A stretch of 64,000 bases of DNA. Source: CF-13 sp036782775. Lineage in GTDB: Bacteria; Chloroflexota; Dormibacteria; CF-121. Each line of letters opens with the position of its first letter. Positions within the stretch are counted from its first letter, which is position 1. Below the pieces are notes generated by a model, which saw only the letters and a list, made by a program, of their open reading frames with translations, did no database searches and was not told the DNA's origin. Location of the stretch: contig DAIPYJ010000006.1 of the NCBI GenBank assembly GCA_036782775.1, forward strand, positions 1 to 64,000, given 5' to 3'. The position numbers and the translations under genes are program-made. This document shows, in pieces, positions 38,102-47,902 of the stretch.

Positions 38102-39195
38102 GGCCCAGGCGCAAATCGATTCCTGTGCGTGTCGGCGACGTCGTCATCGGCGGCGCCGCCGAGATCGCCGTCCAGTCAATGACCAAGGCGGATACCCGTG
38201 ATGTCAGGGCAACGCTCAACGAGATCGCGCGCCTCAAAGATGCCAATTGCCGCATCGTTCGCGTCGCCGTTCCGACGCGCGAAGCGGCTCAGGCGATGGT
38301 CGACATCAAGAAGGGCTCGCCCTTGCCGATCATCGCGGACATTCATTACGACGCTCCGCTGGCCCTGGCCGCCCTCGAAGCTGGGGTCGACGGCCTGCGG
38401 CTGAATCCCGGAAACATCAAGGATCCGGAGAAGGTCAAGGAGATCACGCGCCGGGCCAAGGAGCGGGAGGTTCCGATTCGCATCGGCGTCAACGCCGGAT
38501 CGCTACCGGGGCGGCCGAAGGAGGGTGCCGGCGTACGGCCGCCCACCGAGGAAGTGGTCGATGCCATGGTCAAGGCGGCGCTCGGGCATATAGCCATCCT
38601 CACGTCCCTCGATTTCAACCTGATCAAGGTGTCGATGAAAGCCTCGGACCCGCCGACCATGATCGCGGCCTACCGTGCGATCGCTGACAAGATCCCGTAT
38701 CCCTTGCACCTCGGCGTCACCGAGACGGGCCCGCCTCGAACCGGCGCGATCAAGAGCGCCGTCGGCATCGGCGTGCTGCTCGAAGAAGGCATCGGCGACA
38801 CGATCCGTGTCTCGCTGGCGGGTGATTCGGTCGAGGAAGTCGAGGTTGGTTACGCCATCATCAATGCGCTCGCGGAGAAGCAGACCGGACCCAACCTGAT
38901 CGCCTGCCCGATGTGCGGCCGCCTCGAGATCGACATGCTGCCGATGGTGGCTGAAGTCGAGAAGGCGCTGAAGAAGATCAAGCGGCCGATCAATGTGTCG
39001 GTCATGGGTTGTGTGGTCAACGGCCCCGGCGAAGGCCAGCATGCCGACATCGGCATCGCGGGCGGCAAGGGCAAGGGCATCCTATTCAAGCACGGCAAGA
39101 TCGTCGGTACCTTTCCCGAGAAAGAGCTGGTCCCCGCGCTTCTGAAAGAGCTCGACGCGATCGCGGCCGAAGACGCCCAGAAGCTCGCCAGCTAG
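38098..39195 (+). CDS. ispG: (E)-4-hydroxy-3-methylbut-2-enyl-diphosphate synthase
   Basis: A 365-residue IspG (GcpE), 4Fe-4S enzyme of the MEP pathway. TIM-barrel part: VQSMTKADTRDVRATLNEI, LPIIADIHYD and RIGVNAGSLPGRP. C-terminal cluster ligands: LIACPMCGRLEIDM (two Cys) and NVSVMGCVVNGPGEGQHADI (Cys and Glu). It overlaps rseP; dxr-rseP-ispG order is common. Ferredoxin or flavodoxin partner not visible. Confidence 0.96.
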   Translation: MRPRRKSIPVRVGDVVIGGAAEIAVQSMTKADTRDVRATLNEIARLKDANCRIVRVAVPTREAAQAMVDIKKGSPLPIIADIHYDAPLALAALEAGVDGLRLNPGNIKDPEKVKEITRRAKEREVPIRIGVNAGSLPGRPKEGAGVRPPTEEVVDAMVKAALGHIAILTSLDFNLIKVSMKASDPPTMIAAYRAIADKIPYPLHLGVTETGPPRTGAIKSAVGIGVLLEEGIGDTIRVSLAGDSVEEVEVGYAIINALAEKQTGPNLIACPMCGRLEIDMLPMVAEVEKALKKIKRPINVSVMGCVVNGPGEGQHADIGIAGGKGKGILFKHGKIVGTFPEKELVPALLKELDAIAAEDAQKLAS

Positions 39196-39279
39196 CCCGG
39201 TCTTCAGTCCAGCGGACGGACTCATGGGCGATCCCTCGTAACTCCTGGCCGAAGCGGGCGTTCTGCAAATCAGAGGCCA

Positions 39280-40452
39280 ATGCATCGACTTGTCGCGGTC
39301 GCCATCACCTTCGCCGTGGTCCTAACGGGCTGCGGTCCCAAGGCGGCGTCGGTGGCCGGAAAGACGCATCCGACTCCCATCTCCAGTCCGTCGCCAACTG
39401 CCGAGTGGTTTGGCGTTGGTCAGCCTCAGTTGGTCGCCCTTTCCGACGGAAACGTCTGGAGCAGCATCGAAGTCGGTAAGAAGGGGTGGTCGAAGGCCTG
39501 GCTCTTCAGCAGCGTGGACGAAGCCAAGACCTGGCATCCGATTAGCGTTCCGGGCCTCGAATCGGTTGGCTATTTCCATCTTTTCGATCGATCACATGCT
39601 GTCCTGGTCGATGAGTCCGGTAGTGCCGTGTACAGCACAGACGACGCCGGTACTCATTGGTCGCGTGGCAGTCTGCCGATTTCGGCCGATGGAACCGTGC
39701 CGGCCTCCTTCGTCGACACGCACGAAGGTTGGGTACTGCTAACCGGCGACGCCCCGACCACGACCCTGTACCACACGCGGGACGCCGGCAAAAGCTGGAC
39801 TAAAGTCGCGATCCCCCAAGCATTCGTCTATCCCGGCTCGATCTTTTTTCGGGATGCGCTCCACGGCTGGCTCGGTCATGCTGCCTCCGCGCCCGAGTTG
39901 TTCGCCACTAGGGATGGCGGCCAGACCTGGACGGCGGTCGAACTATCGTCCCCCCAGGCCTATCCGGGCGTGGTCTCCTTCGTGGACCCGGTTCAGGTCT
40001 CCGGAAGCGAGCTGCTCTTGATGGTGAACGTGACAGAGGGCGGGATGGGGTCAGGCTTTCCTACCTCGACCTACGTCTATTCGTCAGTAGACGATGGAAT
40101 CGACTGGAGTCACAGTGTGCGGCTCACGACGGGTGTGACGGTGGCGACTGGAATGGCTGCGATCGAGGTCCAATCCGCGAACCATTGGGCGGTCGCAATC
40201 GGGACGACTTTTCGAACAACGTTCGACTCTGGGAAGACCTGGACGAGCTATAGCCTTGAGCCAACTCCCGGATTCGTGAACGCCGGCCTGGTTTTCGCAG
40301 ATGCGCGCGATGGCTATCTGCTTCTGGGGCGGTCCGCCGACTACGGCGCTTGCTTGCAACACTGTTTCCTGCTGCAGCTGACGAAAGACGGGGGCGCATC
40401 CTGGCGCACGGCCTCCTTCCCTGAAGTCCCCGCCGACCTGGCACCTCCCTAG
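39280..40452 (+). CDS. lipoprotein with BNR/Ycf48-like beta-propeller repeats
   Basis: A 390-residue exported lipoprotein: signal MHRLVAVAITFAVVLTGCG with the lipobox Cys at about 18, a short Pro/Ser linker, then repeats with the Asp-box (S-x-D-x-G-x-x-W) such as STDDAGTHWS, TRDAGKSWTKV, TRDGGQTWTAV, SVDDGIDWS, TFDSGKTWTS and TKDGGASWRT. These mark a six- or seven-bladed beta-propeller of the BNR/photosystem-assembly Ycf48 type. The ligand is unknown. It has a usable AGAGG before its ATG. It stands alone between ispG and proS. Confidence 0.8.
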   Translation: MHRLVAVAITFAVVLTGCGPKAASVAGKTHPTPISSPSPTAEWFGVGQPQLVALSDGNVWSSIEVGKKGWSKAWLFSSVDEAKTWHPISVPGLESVGYFHLFDRSHAVLVDESGSAVYSTDDAGTHWSRGSLPISADGTVPASFVDTHEGWVLLTGDAPTTTLYHTRDAGKSWTKVAIPQAFVYPGSIFFRDALHGWLGHAASAPELFATRDGGQTWTAVELSSPQAYPGVVSFVDPVQVSGSELLLMVNVTEGGMGSGFPTSTYVYSSVDDGIDWSHSVRLTTGVTVATGMAAIEVQSANHWAVAIGTTFRTTFDSGKTWTSYSLEPTPGFVNAGLVFADARDGYLLLGRSADYGACLQHCFLLQLTKDGGASWRTASFPEVPADLAPP

Positions 40453-40487
40453 CCGATCCGAAACCGGCAACGTCATTCTTGCATTCG

Positions 40488-40493
40488 TATACT
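40488..40493 (+). promoter_or_regulatory. -10 hexamer of proS, likely leaderless
   Basis: TATACT 10 nt before the proS ATG, no Shine-Dalgarno, hence no room for a T-box leader. Confidence 0.55.
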
Positions 40494-40503
40494 CCGTAGC
40501 CAC

Positions 40504-41982
40504 ATGCCTGACGAGAAGAAGGACAGGGAGAACGGGGACAGGCCCGAAACCGGATTCGTGAAGGAGATTCGAAAGCAATCGGCCGATTTTCCCGGCTGGT
40601 ACAACGACGTCGTTCGTAAGGCTCAGCTCGCTGACTACTCGCCAGTACGCGGTTGTATGGTGATCCGACCCTACGGCTACGCCGTCTGGGAGAACATCCG
40701 CGACGAGCTCGACCGGATGATCAAGGCCACTGGTCACGAGAACTGGTATTTCCCGGCGTTGATCCCGCTCAGCTTCTTGCTCAAGGAACAGGAGCACGTC
40801 GAAGGCTTCGAACCGGAGTTCGCCATGGTGACGCGCGGTGGCGGGAAAGAGCTCGAAGAACCGCTTGTCTTACGGCCCACCTCCGAGACGATGATCGCGA
40901 GCGCCCTTCGCGATTACATCCAGTCCTATCGGGATCTACCCGTGCTGACCAACCAGTGGAACAACGTCTTTCGCTGGGAGCTGCGCACCCGCCTCTTCCT
41001 GCGGACGCTGGAGTTCCTCTGGCAGGAAGGGCACACCTTCCACGAAACCGCAGCCGAAGCGGAGGAAGAGGTGGCGCGGATGCTCGAGTGTTATCGGCAG
41101 GTCGCCGAGGACTGGTGCGCCATTCCCGTGCTCGCCGGAAAGAAGTCCGATACCGAAAAGTTCGCCGGCGCGCAGTATTCGACCTCGATCGAAGGCATGA
41201 TGCTCGATGGCAAAGCGCTCCAGATGGGAACGTCGCACTACTTCGGTCAAAATTTTTCCCGCGCCTACGAGCTGACGTTTACCGGCCGCAACAACGAGCG
41301 CGAGCATCCCTACTCGACCAGCTGGGGCATGACCACTCGGATGGTAGGCGCCGTCATCATGGCGCACGGCGATGACTTCGGCCTCCAGCTACCGCCCAGG
41401 ATTGCGCCGGTGCAGGTCGTCGTCGTGCCGATCTTTCGCAGTGACGCCGAGCGCGCCCAGGTCACCGCTGCGGTCGACGCGGTCAAGACGGCGCTCGACG
41501 ACCTCCGTGTCAAAGTCGATTGGCGGGACGAGCGGCCTGGATTCAAGTTCAACGAATGGGAGTTGAAGGGCGTCCCGCTGCGGGTCGAGATCGGCCCGCG
41601 CGATGTTGCCGCGGGGCAGGTGACCGTGGTACGCCGGCTCGACCGGCAAAAAAAGCCCGTGCCGTTGACCGAACTCGGCCTGACTGTTCCCGCCATGCTG
41701 GACCACATTCAGACTGCTCTGCTGCAGCGGGCGCTGGACTTCCGCGAGCGACATACGGAGCGCGTGGACTCATTCGATGCTCTCGTGCAGTTCTTCCGCG
41801 ATCGAGTTGGCTTCGTCATCGCGCCGTGGTGCGAACGGGCGGAGGACGAGGACAAGGTGAAGGCGGAGACCGGCGGGGCAACGACCCGGGTGATTCTGGT
41901 CAAGCCTGCCGGGACGGACACGGTCTGCGCCGTTTGCGGCCGGCCCGCCACCGTCGAGGTTGCCTGGGGTAAGGCCTACTAG
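40504..41982 (+). CDS. proS: prolyl-tRNA synthetase, archaeal/eukaryote type
   Basis: A 492-residue class II ProRS. Motif 1 CMVIRPYGYAVWENIRDEL, motif 2 FRWELRTRLFLRTLEFLWQEG and motif 3 TSWGMTTRMVGAVIMAHGD (all near family form). It has the C-terminal zinc-binding-type extension (FVIAPWCERAEDEDKVKAET, ending TVEVAWGKAY) and no editing insertion between motifs 2 and 3. This is the archaeal/eukaryotic form (ProS type 3), found in some bacteria in place of the long bacterial type. Confidence 0.95.
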   Translation: MPDEKKDRENGDRPETGFVKEIRKQSADFPGWYNDVVRKAQLADYSPVRGCMVIRPYGYAVWENIRDELDRMIKATGHENWYFPALIPLSFLLKEQEHVEGFEPEFAMVTRGGGKELEEPLVLRPTSETMIASALRDYIQSYRDLPVLTNQWNNVFRWELRTRLFLRTLEFLWQEGHTFHETAAEAEEEVARMLECYRQVAEDWCAIPVLAGKKSDTEKFAGAQYSTSIEGMMLDGKALQMGTSHYFGQNFSRAYELTFTGRNNEREHPYSTSWGMTTRMVGAVIMAHGDDFGLQLPPRIAPVQVVVVPIFRSDAERAQVTAAVDAVKTALDDLRVKVDWRDERPGFKFNEWELKGVPLRVEIGPRDVAAGQVTVVRRLDRQKKPVPLTELGLTVPAMLDHIQTALLQRALDFRERHTERVDSFDALVQFFRDRVGFVIAPWCERAEDEDKVKAETGGATTRVILVKPAGTDTVCAVCGRPATVEVAWGKAY

Positions 41983-41984
41983 GA

Positions 41985-42003
41985 CCCCTCAACCTAAGAG
42001 GGG
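41985..42003 (+). terminator. hairpin after proS, possible terminator
   Basis: CCCCTC and GAGGGG form a 6-bp GC-rich stem with a 7-nt loop 3 nt after the proS stop. There is no T-run, so an intrinsic terminator is only a possibility. Confidence 0.35.
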
Positions 42004-42039
42004 ACAGCTGTATCCCGATTGGGCGCACGGAAGTTCGGG

Positions 42040-42045
42040 GATAAT
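42040..42045 (+). promoter_or_regulatory. -10 hexamer of the relA gene
   Basis: GATAAT about 28 nt before the ATG, leaving a short leader with AGGA at 42063-42066. Confidence 0.4.
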
Positions 42046-42073
42046 CTCGCCATACATCACATAGGAACCTGAG

Positions 42074-44221
42074 ATGCAATTCGCCGACCTGCTGACGAAA
42101 GTCAGCTACCTGCCGCCGGGTGACGTCGAGGTGTTGTCGCGGGCCTATGACGCGGCGGCCAGCGCCCACCACGACCAGAACCGCCTGTCCGGCGAGAAGT
42201 TCATCGAGCACCCGCTCTCGGTGGCGTCCATCCTCGCCGACCTGCAGTTGGACCGGGACACCCTGGCGGCGGCGATCCTCCACGACACGGTCGAGGACAC
42301 GCACCTGACCGTTTCCGACCTGGAGCAAAGCTTCGGAACCACCGTCGGCAAGCTCGTCGCCGGCGTCACCAAGCTGGACAAGATCAGCTTCCGCAGCCAG
42401 GAACAGGCGCAGGCGGAGAACGTTCGCAAGATGCTGGTCGCGATGGCGGAGGACGTGCGCGTCGTCCTCATGAAACTGGCCGACCGGCTCCACAACATGC
42501 GCACCGTGAACTTCCTGCCCGAGAACCGCCGCCGCGCCATGGCGCAGGAGACGCTCGACATCTACGCCCCGCTGGCGCACCGGCTCGGCATGTGGAACAT
42601 CAAATGGGAACTCGAGGACCTGTCGTTTGCGCAGCTTCATCCCGATGAGTACCAGGAGATCGTCAAGAAGATCGCCCGCAAGCGCAAAGAGCGTGAGACC
42701 TACGTCAACGACATCAAGGAGATCCTGGAGCGTGAGCTCGCCGCCGTGGGCATCAAGGCCGAGACCACCGGCCGCCCGAAGCACGTCTACAGCATCGCCA
42801 ACAAGCTCGCGCTCGGGAAAGACTTCGACGAGATCTACGACCTCTCCGCGATCCGGGTGCTGACGGACTCGATCAAGGATTGTTACGGCGCGCTCGGGGT
42901 CATCCACTCGCTCTGGAAGCCGATTCCTGGGCGGTTCAAGGACTACATCGCGATGCCGAAGTCAAACGGTTATCAATCGCTGCACACCACGGTGGTCAGC
43001 CACACCGGTGAGCCGATGGAGATCCAGATCAGGACCCACGAGATGCATCGCACCGCGGAATGGGGCGTGGCCGCCCACTGGGCCTACAAGGAGGGAACCG
43101 GAAAAGACGAGCGAAAGATGGACCAGCGCTTTGCCTGGCTGCGACAGCTGATGGATTGGCAGAAGGAAGTGCTGGACGCCGAGAAGTTCGTCGACGCGGT
43201 CAAGGTCGACGTCTTTCGCGATGAGGTCTTCGTGTTCACCCCGCGGGGCGATGTCCTCGCGCTCCCCACCGGTGCCACCGCCGTCGATTTCGCCTACCGC
43301 ATCCACACCGAGGTCGGTCACCGCTGCATCGGTGCCAAGGCGAACGGGCGGATGGTTCCCCTCGACTATCCGCTGCAGAACGGCGACATCGTCGAAGTCC
43401 TGACCTCGAAGGGGCCGCACGGGCCCAGCCGTGACTGGCTCGCGTTCGTCAAGACTGCCGGCGCCGCCCAGAAGATTCGCGCCTGGTTCAAGAAGGAGCG
43501 CCGCGAGGAAAACGTCACCAAGGGCAAGGAGCTGCTCGACAAAGAGTTTCGCCGCATGCAGCAGCGTGCGCTGGCCTCCATCGGCGAAGAGCGGATCCTC
43601 GAGCTGGCCAAGGAGTTTCGCTTCAGCGAGCTCAACGATTTCTACGCCGCGATCGGCTACGGGGATGTCAGCCCGCACTCGGTGCTGCTGAAATACATGG
43701 CGGTCAGCCAGCCAGACGGGAACGGCGAGTTTCCGCTGATCCCCCTCGTTCCACAATTCAAACCAACCGGCGAGATCCGGGTGAAAGGGGAAAGGGGCGT
43801 CCTCACCCAGATCGCCCAATGCTGCAAGCCGGTGCCTGGCGACGCCATCGCCGGCTACATCACGCGCGGCAAGGGCATCACCGTCCACCGCACCACCTGC
43901 AAGAACGTGCTGAACGTCAGCAACCAGGAACGGCTGGTCGACGTCGATTGGGACACCGGCGGCCGGCAGCTCTATCCGGTTGGGATCAAGATCGAGGCCT
44001 GGGATCGCACCGGGCTCCTTCGCGACATTGCCACGGTGATCGCGGAAAGCAAGATCAATCTCACCGGGGCGGAGGTCCAGGTCTACGACGATAAGACCGC
44101 GGTGATCTCGACCACCGTCGAGATCAGCAGCCTGACGCAGTTGAGCCGCCTGATGGAACGGCTTGAAACCGTCAAGGACGTCCACACGGTCGCCCGAGAA
44201 GGCAACCTGGCGCACACCTAG
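42074..44221 (+). CDS. relA: RelA/SpoT bifunctional (p)ppGpp synthetase/hydrolase
   Basis: A 715-residue Rel protein. The HD hydrolase domain is active-looking (FIEHPLSVASILADL then AAAILHDTVEDT, with the H-D-x-x-E-D motif). The synthetase domain has GRPKHVYSIANKL and YDLSAIRVL, then SNGYQSLHTTVV. TGS (about 380-440: VFVFTPRGDVLALPTGATAV) and C-terminal zinc-finger/ACT domains (about 640-715) follow. A single long Rel that both makes and degrades the alarmone is expected in Terrabacteria. Confidence 0.95.
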   Translation: MQFADLLTKVSYLPPGDVEVLSRAYDAAASAHHDQNRLSGEKFIEHPLSVASILADLQLDRDTLAAAILHDTVEDTHLTVSDLEQSFGTTVGKLVAGVTKLDKISFRSQEQAQAENVRKMLVAMAEDVRVVLMKLADRLHNMRTVNFLPENRRRAMAQETLDIYAPLAHRLGMWNIKWELEDLSFAQLHPDEYQEIVKKIARKRKERETYVNDIKEILERELAAVGIKAETTGRPKHVYSIANKLALGKDFDEIYDLSAIRVLTDSIKDCYGALGVIHSLWKPIPGRFKDYIAMPKSNGYQSLHTTVVSHTGEPMEIQIRTHEMHRTAEWGVAAHWAYKEGTGKDERKMDQRFAWLRQLMDWQKEVLDAEKFVDAVKVDVFRDEVFVFTPRGDVLALPTGATAVDFAYRIHTEVGHRCIGAKANGRMVPLDYPLQNGDIVEVLTSKGPHGPSRDWLAFVKTAGAAQKIRAWFKKERREENVTKGKELLDKEFRRMQQRALASIGEERILELAKEFRFSELNDFYAAIGYGDVSPHSVLLKYMAVSQPDGNGEFPLIPLVPQFKPTGEIRVKGERGVLTQIAQCCKPVPGDAIAGYITRGKGITVHRTTCKNVLNVSNQERLVDVDWDTGGRQLYPVGIKIEAWDRTGLLRDIATVIAESKINLTGAEVQVYDDKTAVISTTVEISSLTQLSRLMERLETVKDVHTVAREGNLAHT

Positions 44222-44344
44222 CAGCCTCGCCGCGCCCCGGGACACGCCTGTAAGGGAGATCGTTACCGAGCTGTGACGTCGGCAGCCTGGTGCCGCATGG
44301 AGGAAACGGACGCTGTAACTTCGCATACCTAGCATCGGATTGCG

Positions 44345-45205
44345 ATGGGTGCCCATTCCAGCGGTCGACGCGCGCTCGCCGGCTTCTTTGGTCTGGTGCC
44401 GCTCGTCGTCGTCCTTTTTGGGGCGGTCGCGATGGTTGCCCTCCACCCGGTCGACGGCCTTGCCTGGGTGCAGGTGCCAGACCTTACGGCAGACCTCCGG
44501 TTGGATGCCGGGCTCAGTACGAAGCCCCTGAAAACGACGATCGTCGCGGAAGCGCTGCGCGATCAGGCGCTCGGTGGTGGCGCCCAGGCGTTGGTCGTTC
44601 CCCCCGCGCTCGCCGTCGTGCCGCCGCCCGCGATTGTGGCCGTCAGCCTGCCGCCTGCCGCCCGCCCGGTCGACACGCCGGCGCCGCAACCGACCCCCGC
44701 ACCGACCCCCGCCCCCACGCCCGCACCTGCACCCGCACCGGTGACGCCTCCGGCAGCGACACCCGCTCCAGCGCCGCAACCGACCCCCGCACCGACCGCC
44801 GCCCCCACGCCCCAACCGACGCCCGCACCGACGCCGGCTCCCACGGCGAGGCCGACTCCTGCCCCTAGCTTCGCCATCACGTTCGCGGGTGAGCTCGTCT
44901 GGAAGACGAACAGCTCAGGCAATGGGAATGGCAGCAACCGGTGCTCGCAGCTTACCGTGCATGCCTCGGGCGCCTTCACCACGAACGGTGCCGGCGGAGT
45001 CGTGTCATACGAGTGGGTTCGGGTCGACAACACCGGCAATCGAATCGTGATCAGCGAGGCGCCGATTCGGATTGCTGCCGGCGATAGATCCTGGCATTCG
45101 GTCGTGAGCGACAGCTTTACACCGGCGCATAGCGGCTCGGAGCAGCTCGTCTTCCTCAGTCCCACCTATCCAGTCGCTGCGCAGAGCTGGAGCTGCCTTG
45201 GCTAG
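44345..45205 (+). CDS. secreted protein with Pro/Thr/Ala-rich linker
   Basis: A 286-residue protein with a basic N-terminus and one hydrophobic helix (FFGLVPLVVVLFGAVAMVAL) acting as signal or anchor. A low-complexity P-T-P-A linker lies at about 115-178, and a globular C-terminal domain of about 110 residues (ITFAGELVWKTNSSGNG ... LVFLSPTYPVAAQSW) with two Cys. The end resembles a small beta domain but I do not recognise it. TAGCAT 9 nt before the ATG may be its -10. Its stop overlaps the next gene's TTG. Confidence 0.65.
   Translation: MGAHSSGRRALAGFFGLVPLVVVLFGAVAMVALHPVDGLAWVQVPDLTADLRLDAGLSTKPLKTTIVAEALRDQALGGGAQALVVPPALAVVPPPAIVAVSLPPAARPVDTPAPQPTPAPTPAPTPAPAPAPVTPPAATPAPAPQPTPAPTAAPTPQPTPAPTPAPTARPTPAPSFAITFAGELVWKTNSSGNGNGSNRCSQLTVHASGAFTTNGAGGVVSYEWVRVDNTGNRIVISEAPIRIAAGDRSWHSVVSDSFTPAHSGSEQLVFLSPTYPVAAQSWSCLG
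44681..44811 (+). repeat. direct repeats encoding the Pro/Thr-rich linker
   Basis: A 41-nt unit at 44681-44721 recurs at 44771-44811 with one mismatch and a 90-nt period. Simple PTPAPT-type coding lies between and after them (to about 44870). Linker length could vary between strains by slippage. Confidence 0.7.
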
Positions 45206-47870
45206 GCGCCTGACGTTGCCGACGCTGAGGATCCGGATGCAGATCATCCTGCCGTTCCTCCTGCTCATGATGATCCTCGGAGTGATCGGCACCTATCTGA
45301 CGACCAGTCTGGTTGCAGGCTCGCTCGAACGTCGCATTGCGGATCAGCTCGTGCAGGCGGAAAACGGGGCGCTCGACGCGGCCGTCAAACTCCAGGGCCG
45401 CCAGGTAGCCGCGATTCGCCTGATCGCCAACACGGAAGGAGTCGACCAGGCCGTCCGCGCTGGCGACGCCGCCCAGCTCCGCCAGCTCATCGTTCCACTC
45501 GAGGTCAACAACCGCCTCGGGACGGTAATGGTTTTTGACGCTTCTGGAAAGACCATCCTGGAAGTCAGCCAGCCGGATCCAACCAACCCCAACGGCCTGG
45601 TATTCCGCAGTGGCACCGACCTCGCCGCCGAGCCGGCCGTGCAGCCCGTATTGAAAGGCCAGTTCGACGCGCTCGGCGACAAGTACATCGCGTATCTGGG
45701 CTCCCCTCCGACGGCGCTCGCCGCTGCCGGGCCCATCACGCTGGGTGACCGCGTCGTCGGTGGCGTCCTGATCGAGTCGCCATTGCCGGATGTCCTCGCT
45801 GAAATGGCGGGGGAGTCGCAGGCGCAGGTGACGCTGCTCGATACCAACGGTCGTGTCCTGGCCAGCACACTCACCGGGCTGCCTACCGGCTTGATGGACG
45901 ACCACCTACGCTCGTATCTGTCGCTCGCCTCGCCGGGTCGGGCTGCGACCAGCACCATGACCGTCAACGGTCAGGCGTACGAGTTCCAGTTCACGAACTT
46001 TTATCTCCGCCAGCACGTCGAAGGGTTTCTCGCGGTGGCGCTCTCGCGCAAGGGCGTTATCGATGCCGGCGTGCAGTCCGCCATCCAGATGACAGCGCTC
46101 TTCGCCGGGGTCGTCTTGATCCTGCTCTTGATCGGCTATCTGCTCGCATTGCGGCTCACGCGGCCGATCGAGGACCTGGTGGCCGGCACCAGGGCGGTCG
46201 CGCGTGGCGATCTAAGCACGCGTCTGACGGTACGTCGAAAGGATGAGCTCGGTGAGCTCGCGCTCGCCTTCAACACCATGGCCCAGGACCTGCAGGAGCG
46301 CACCCGATCGCTGAACGAGCAGATGCGCCGGCTGGCCGCCCTCTCGCAGACGAGCCAGGGACTGGGCCGCGACGAGGAACCCGGGGCGATGGCCGAGGCG
46401 ATCCTCGGTGTCAGCCTCAAAGCGCTCGGCCTGGAAAAGGCATTGTTGATGGCCCGCACCGATAGCGGTGGCCTCGAGACGCGGGCCACGGTCGGTCTAT
46501 CCTCCAAGGCGGCCGGCCAGTTGGGACGGATCAGCCCAGCCAAGCTGGCCGAGGGGTTCGCATCAGAGTCTGCCGCGGCGGTCAAGACCGCCGTCCGCTT
46601 GACGGCGGATCCGCGTCTCGGGCTGCGGCTCTTTGGGGAGCTCGCCGGTGTCGAAGAAGCGCTGATCGTGCCGCTGCTTCGCGCCGAGCGGAACGCCGGC
46701 TATCTGGTGGCCGGTGTCGCCGCCGGCTACCGACTGCCGCAGCAGGATGTCGAGCTGCTGCAGACGATCGCGACCGAGATGGCGCTCATGATGGAGAACG
46801 CCGAGCTGCGCAAGAAGACACAGCTCCAGGCGCACCGCCTCGACCAGGCCATCGTCGCGCTCGAGAAGATCTCTCAAGCCCTCACGACCGTCACGGTGGG
46901 AACCGACAACCTCCTGCGGGCGGTGGCGCACGCCACCGCGGAGATCCTCGACGTCCCCTACGCCTCGCTTCATTTGCGCAAGTCCTCGTGGAAACAACAG
47001 TTTGCGGACGTCATCGTGGGGTCGACTGACCGCCGTGACCTGACGGCGATCCGGCACAGCGGCGAACTGGCGGCCCAGCGCGTGCAACAACCTTCCCAGG
47101 TCGTCGACGTCGACCTGCTCGACGAGCGCGGCGCGCCGCTTCCTGCCGTCCGCCGGGCCGGCCTCAAGCGGGCGGTGGCAGTCCCGATGTCCGTGGGCGG
47201 TGAGATCGTGGGCGTCCTCGTGATCCACATGCGGACGCCGCGTACGCTGGAGCGCAGCGAGGTCCGCGTGCTGCAGACGCTTGCCAACCAGGCCGTGATT
47301 GCCATCGAAAACGCGGCCGCCTACGAGCAGACCAAGCAGCTGGCGACCACGGACGCGTTGACGGGCGTTGCCAACCACCGTGAGCTGGAGGCGTACCTCG
47401 ATCGCGAGCTGCAACGAGCGGCCAGAACCGGAGAACCGCTGGCGCTCATCATGTGCGACCTCGACAATTTCAAAGAGATCAACGACAGCGTCGGCCATCC
47501 GGCCGGGGATCAGGTGTTGCGACATCTCACGCGGCGGATCCTCGTCCCCGCAGTCCGTCCCAAGGACCTGGTCGCCCGTTACGGCGGCGATGAGTTCGTC
47601 CTGGTGTTGCGCGGTGCTGACAGCCGGGTCGCGGTCGCCGTCGCCGAGCGGATCCGCAAGACCGTCGAGGGTCAAGCGGTGCTCGTCGATGGCAAGGCGA
47701 CCTCCAACCTGTCGGTCAGCCTGGGCATCGCCGTCTTCCCCCGCGACGGTGAGAACCGGGAATCGCTGGTGCAGGCAGCCGACCAGGCGCTCTACATGGC
47801 GAAGCGATCGGGCCGCAACCGCGTCGTCCGGACCGGCCTGTCGAACGGCGAACTGCAAGCAACCGCCTGA
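45198..47870 (+). CDS. membrane diguanylate cyclase (Cache-HAMP-GAF-GAF-GGDEF)
   Basis: An 890-residue multi-domain sensor. Membrane helix (about 12-34), extracytoplasmic Cache-like sensor (about 35-285), second helix (about 290-315), HAMP (about 316-370), two GAF-like domains (about 400-535 and 560-705) and a GGDEF domain. The active site RYGGDEFVLVL is intact, and an inhibitory I-site R-P-K-D lies exactly five residues before GGDEF, so feedback by c-di-GMP is expected. TTG start, overlapping the previous stop. No EAL/HD-GYP partner or PilZ protein is visible in the window. Confidence 0.9.
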   Translation: MARRLTLPTLRIRMQIILPFLLLMMILGVIGTYLTTSLVAGSLERRIADQLVQAENGALDAAVKLQGRQVAAIRLIANTEGVDQAVRAGDAAQLRQLIVPLEVNNRLGTVMVFDASGKTILEVSQPDPTNPNGLVFRSGTDLAAEPAVQPVLKGQFDALGDKYIAYLGSPPTALAAAGPITLGDRVVGGVLIESPLPDVLAEMAGESQAQVTLLDTNGRVLASTLTGLPTGLMDDHLRSYLSLASPGRAATSTMTVNGQAYEFQFTNFYLRQHVEGFLAVALSRKGVIDAGVQSAIQMTALFAGVVLILLLIGYLLALRLTRPIEDLVAGTRAVARGDLSTRLTVRRKDELGELALAFNTMAQDLQERTRSLNEQMRRLAALSQTSQGLGRDEEPGAMAEAILGVSLKALGLEKALLMARTDSGGLETRATVGLSSKAAGQLGRISPAKLAEGFASESAAAVKTAVRLTADPRLGLRLFGELAGVEEALIVPLLRAERNAGYLVAGVAAGYRLPQQDVELLQTIATEMALMMENAELRKKTQLQAHRLDQAIVALEKISQALTTVTVGTDNLLRAVAHATAEILDVPYASLHLRKSSWKQQFADVIVGSTDRRDLTAIRHSGELAAQRVQQPSQVVDVDLLDERGAPLPAVRRAGLKRAVAVPMSVGGEIVGVLVIHMRTPRTLERSEVRVLQTLANQAVIAIENAAAYEQTKQLATTDALTGVANHRELEAYLDRELQRAARTGEPLALIMCDLDNFKEINDSVGHPAGDQVLRHLTRRILVPAVRPKDLVARYGGDEFVLVLRGADSRVAVAVAERIRKTVEGQAVLVDGKATSNLSVSLGIAVFPRDGENRESLVQAADQALYMAKRSGRNRVVRTGLSNGELQATA

Positions 47871-47902
47871 TTTTCCGTCGCGAACGGCGGCCAGGCGTTC
47901 GG

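Noticed and set aside
42962..44815. 617-codon minus-strand frame antisense to relA and the secreted protein gene
   Set aside because: It mirrors the codon structure of relA, has Gly/Arg-rich low complexity at its start, and no recognisable domain; a typical shadow in high-GC DNA.
44681..44870. CRISPR-like repeats
   Set aside because: The repeats are coding, Pro/Thr-rich, without spacers or cas genes.
46563..47858. 431-codon minus-strand frame opposite the diguanylate cyclase
   Set aside because: Composition follows the antisense of GAF/GGDEF codons and no motif is seen.
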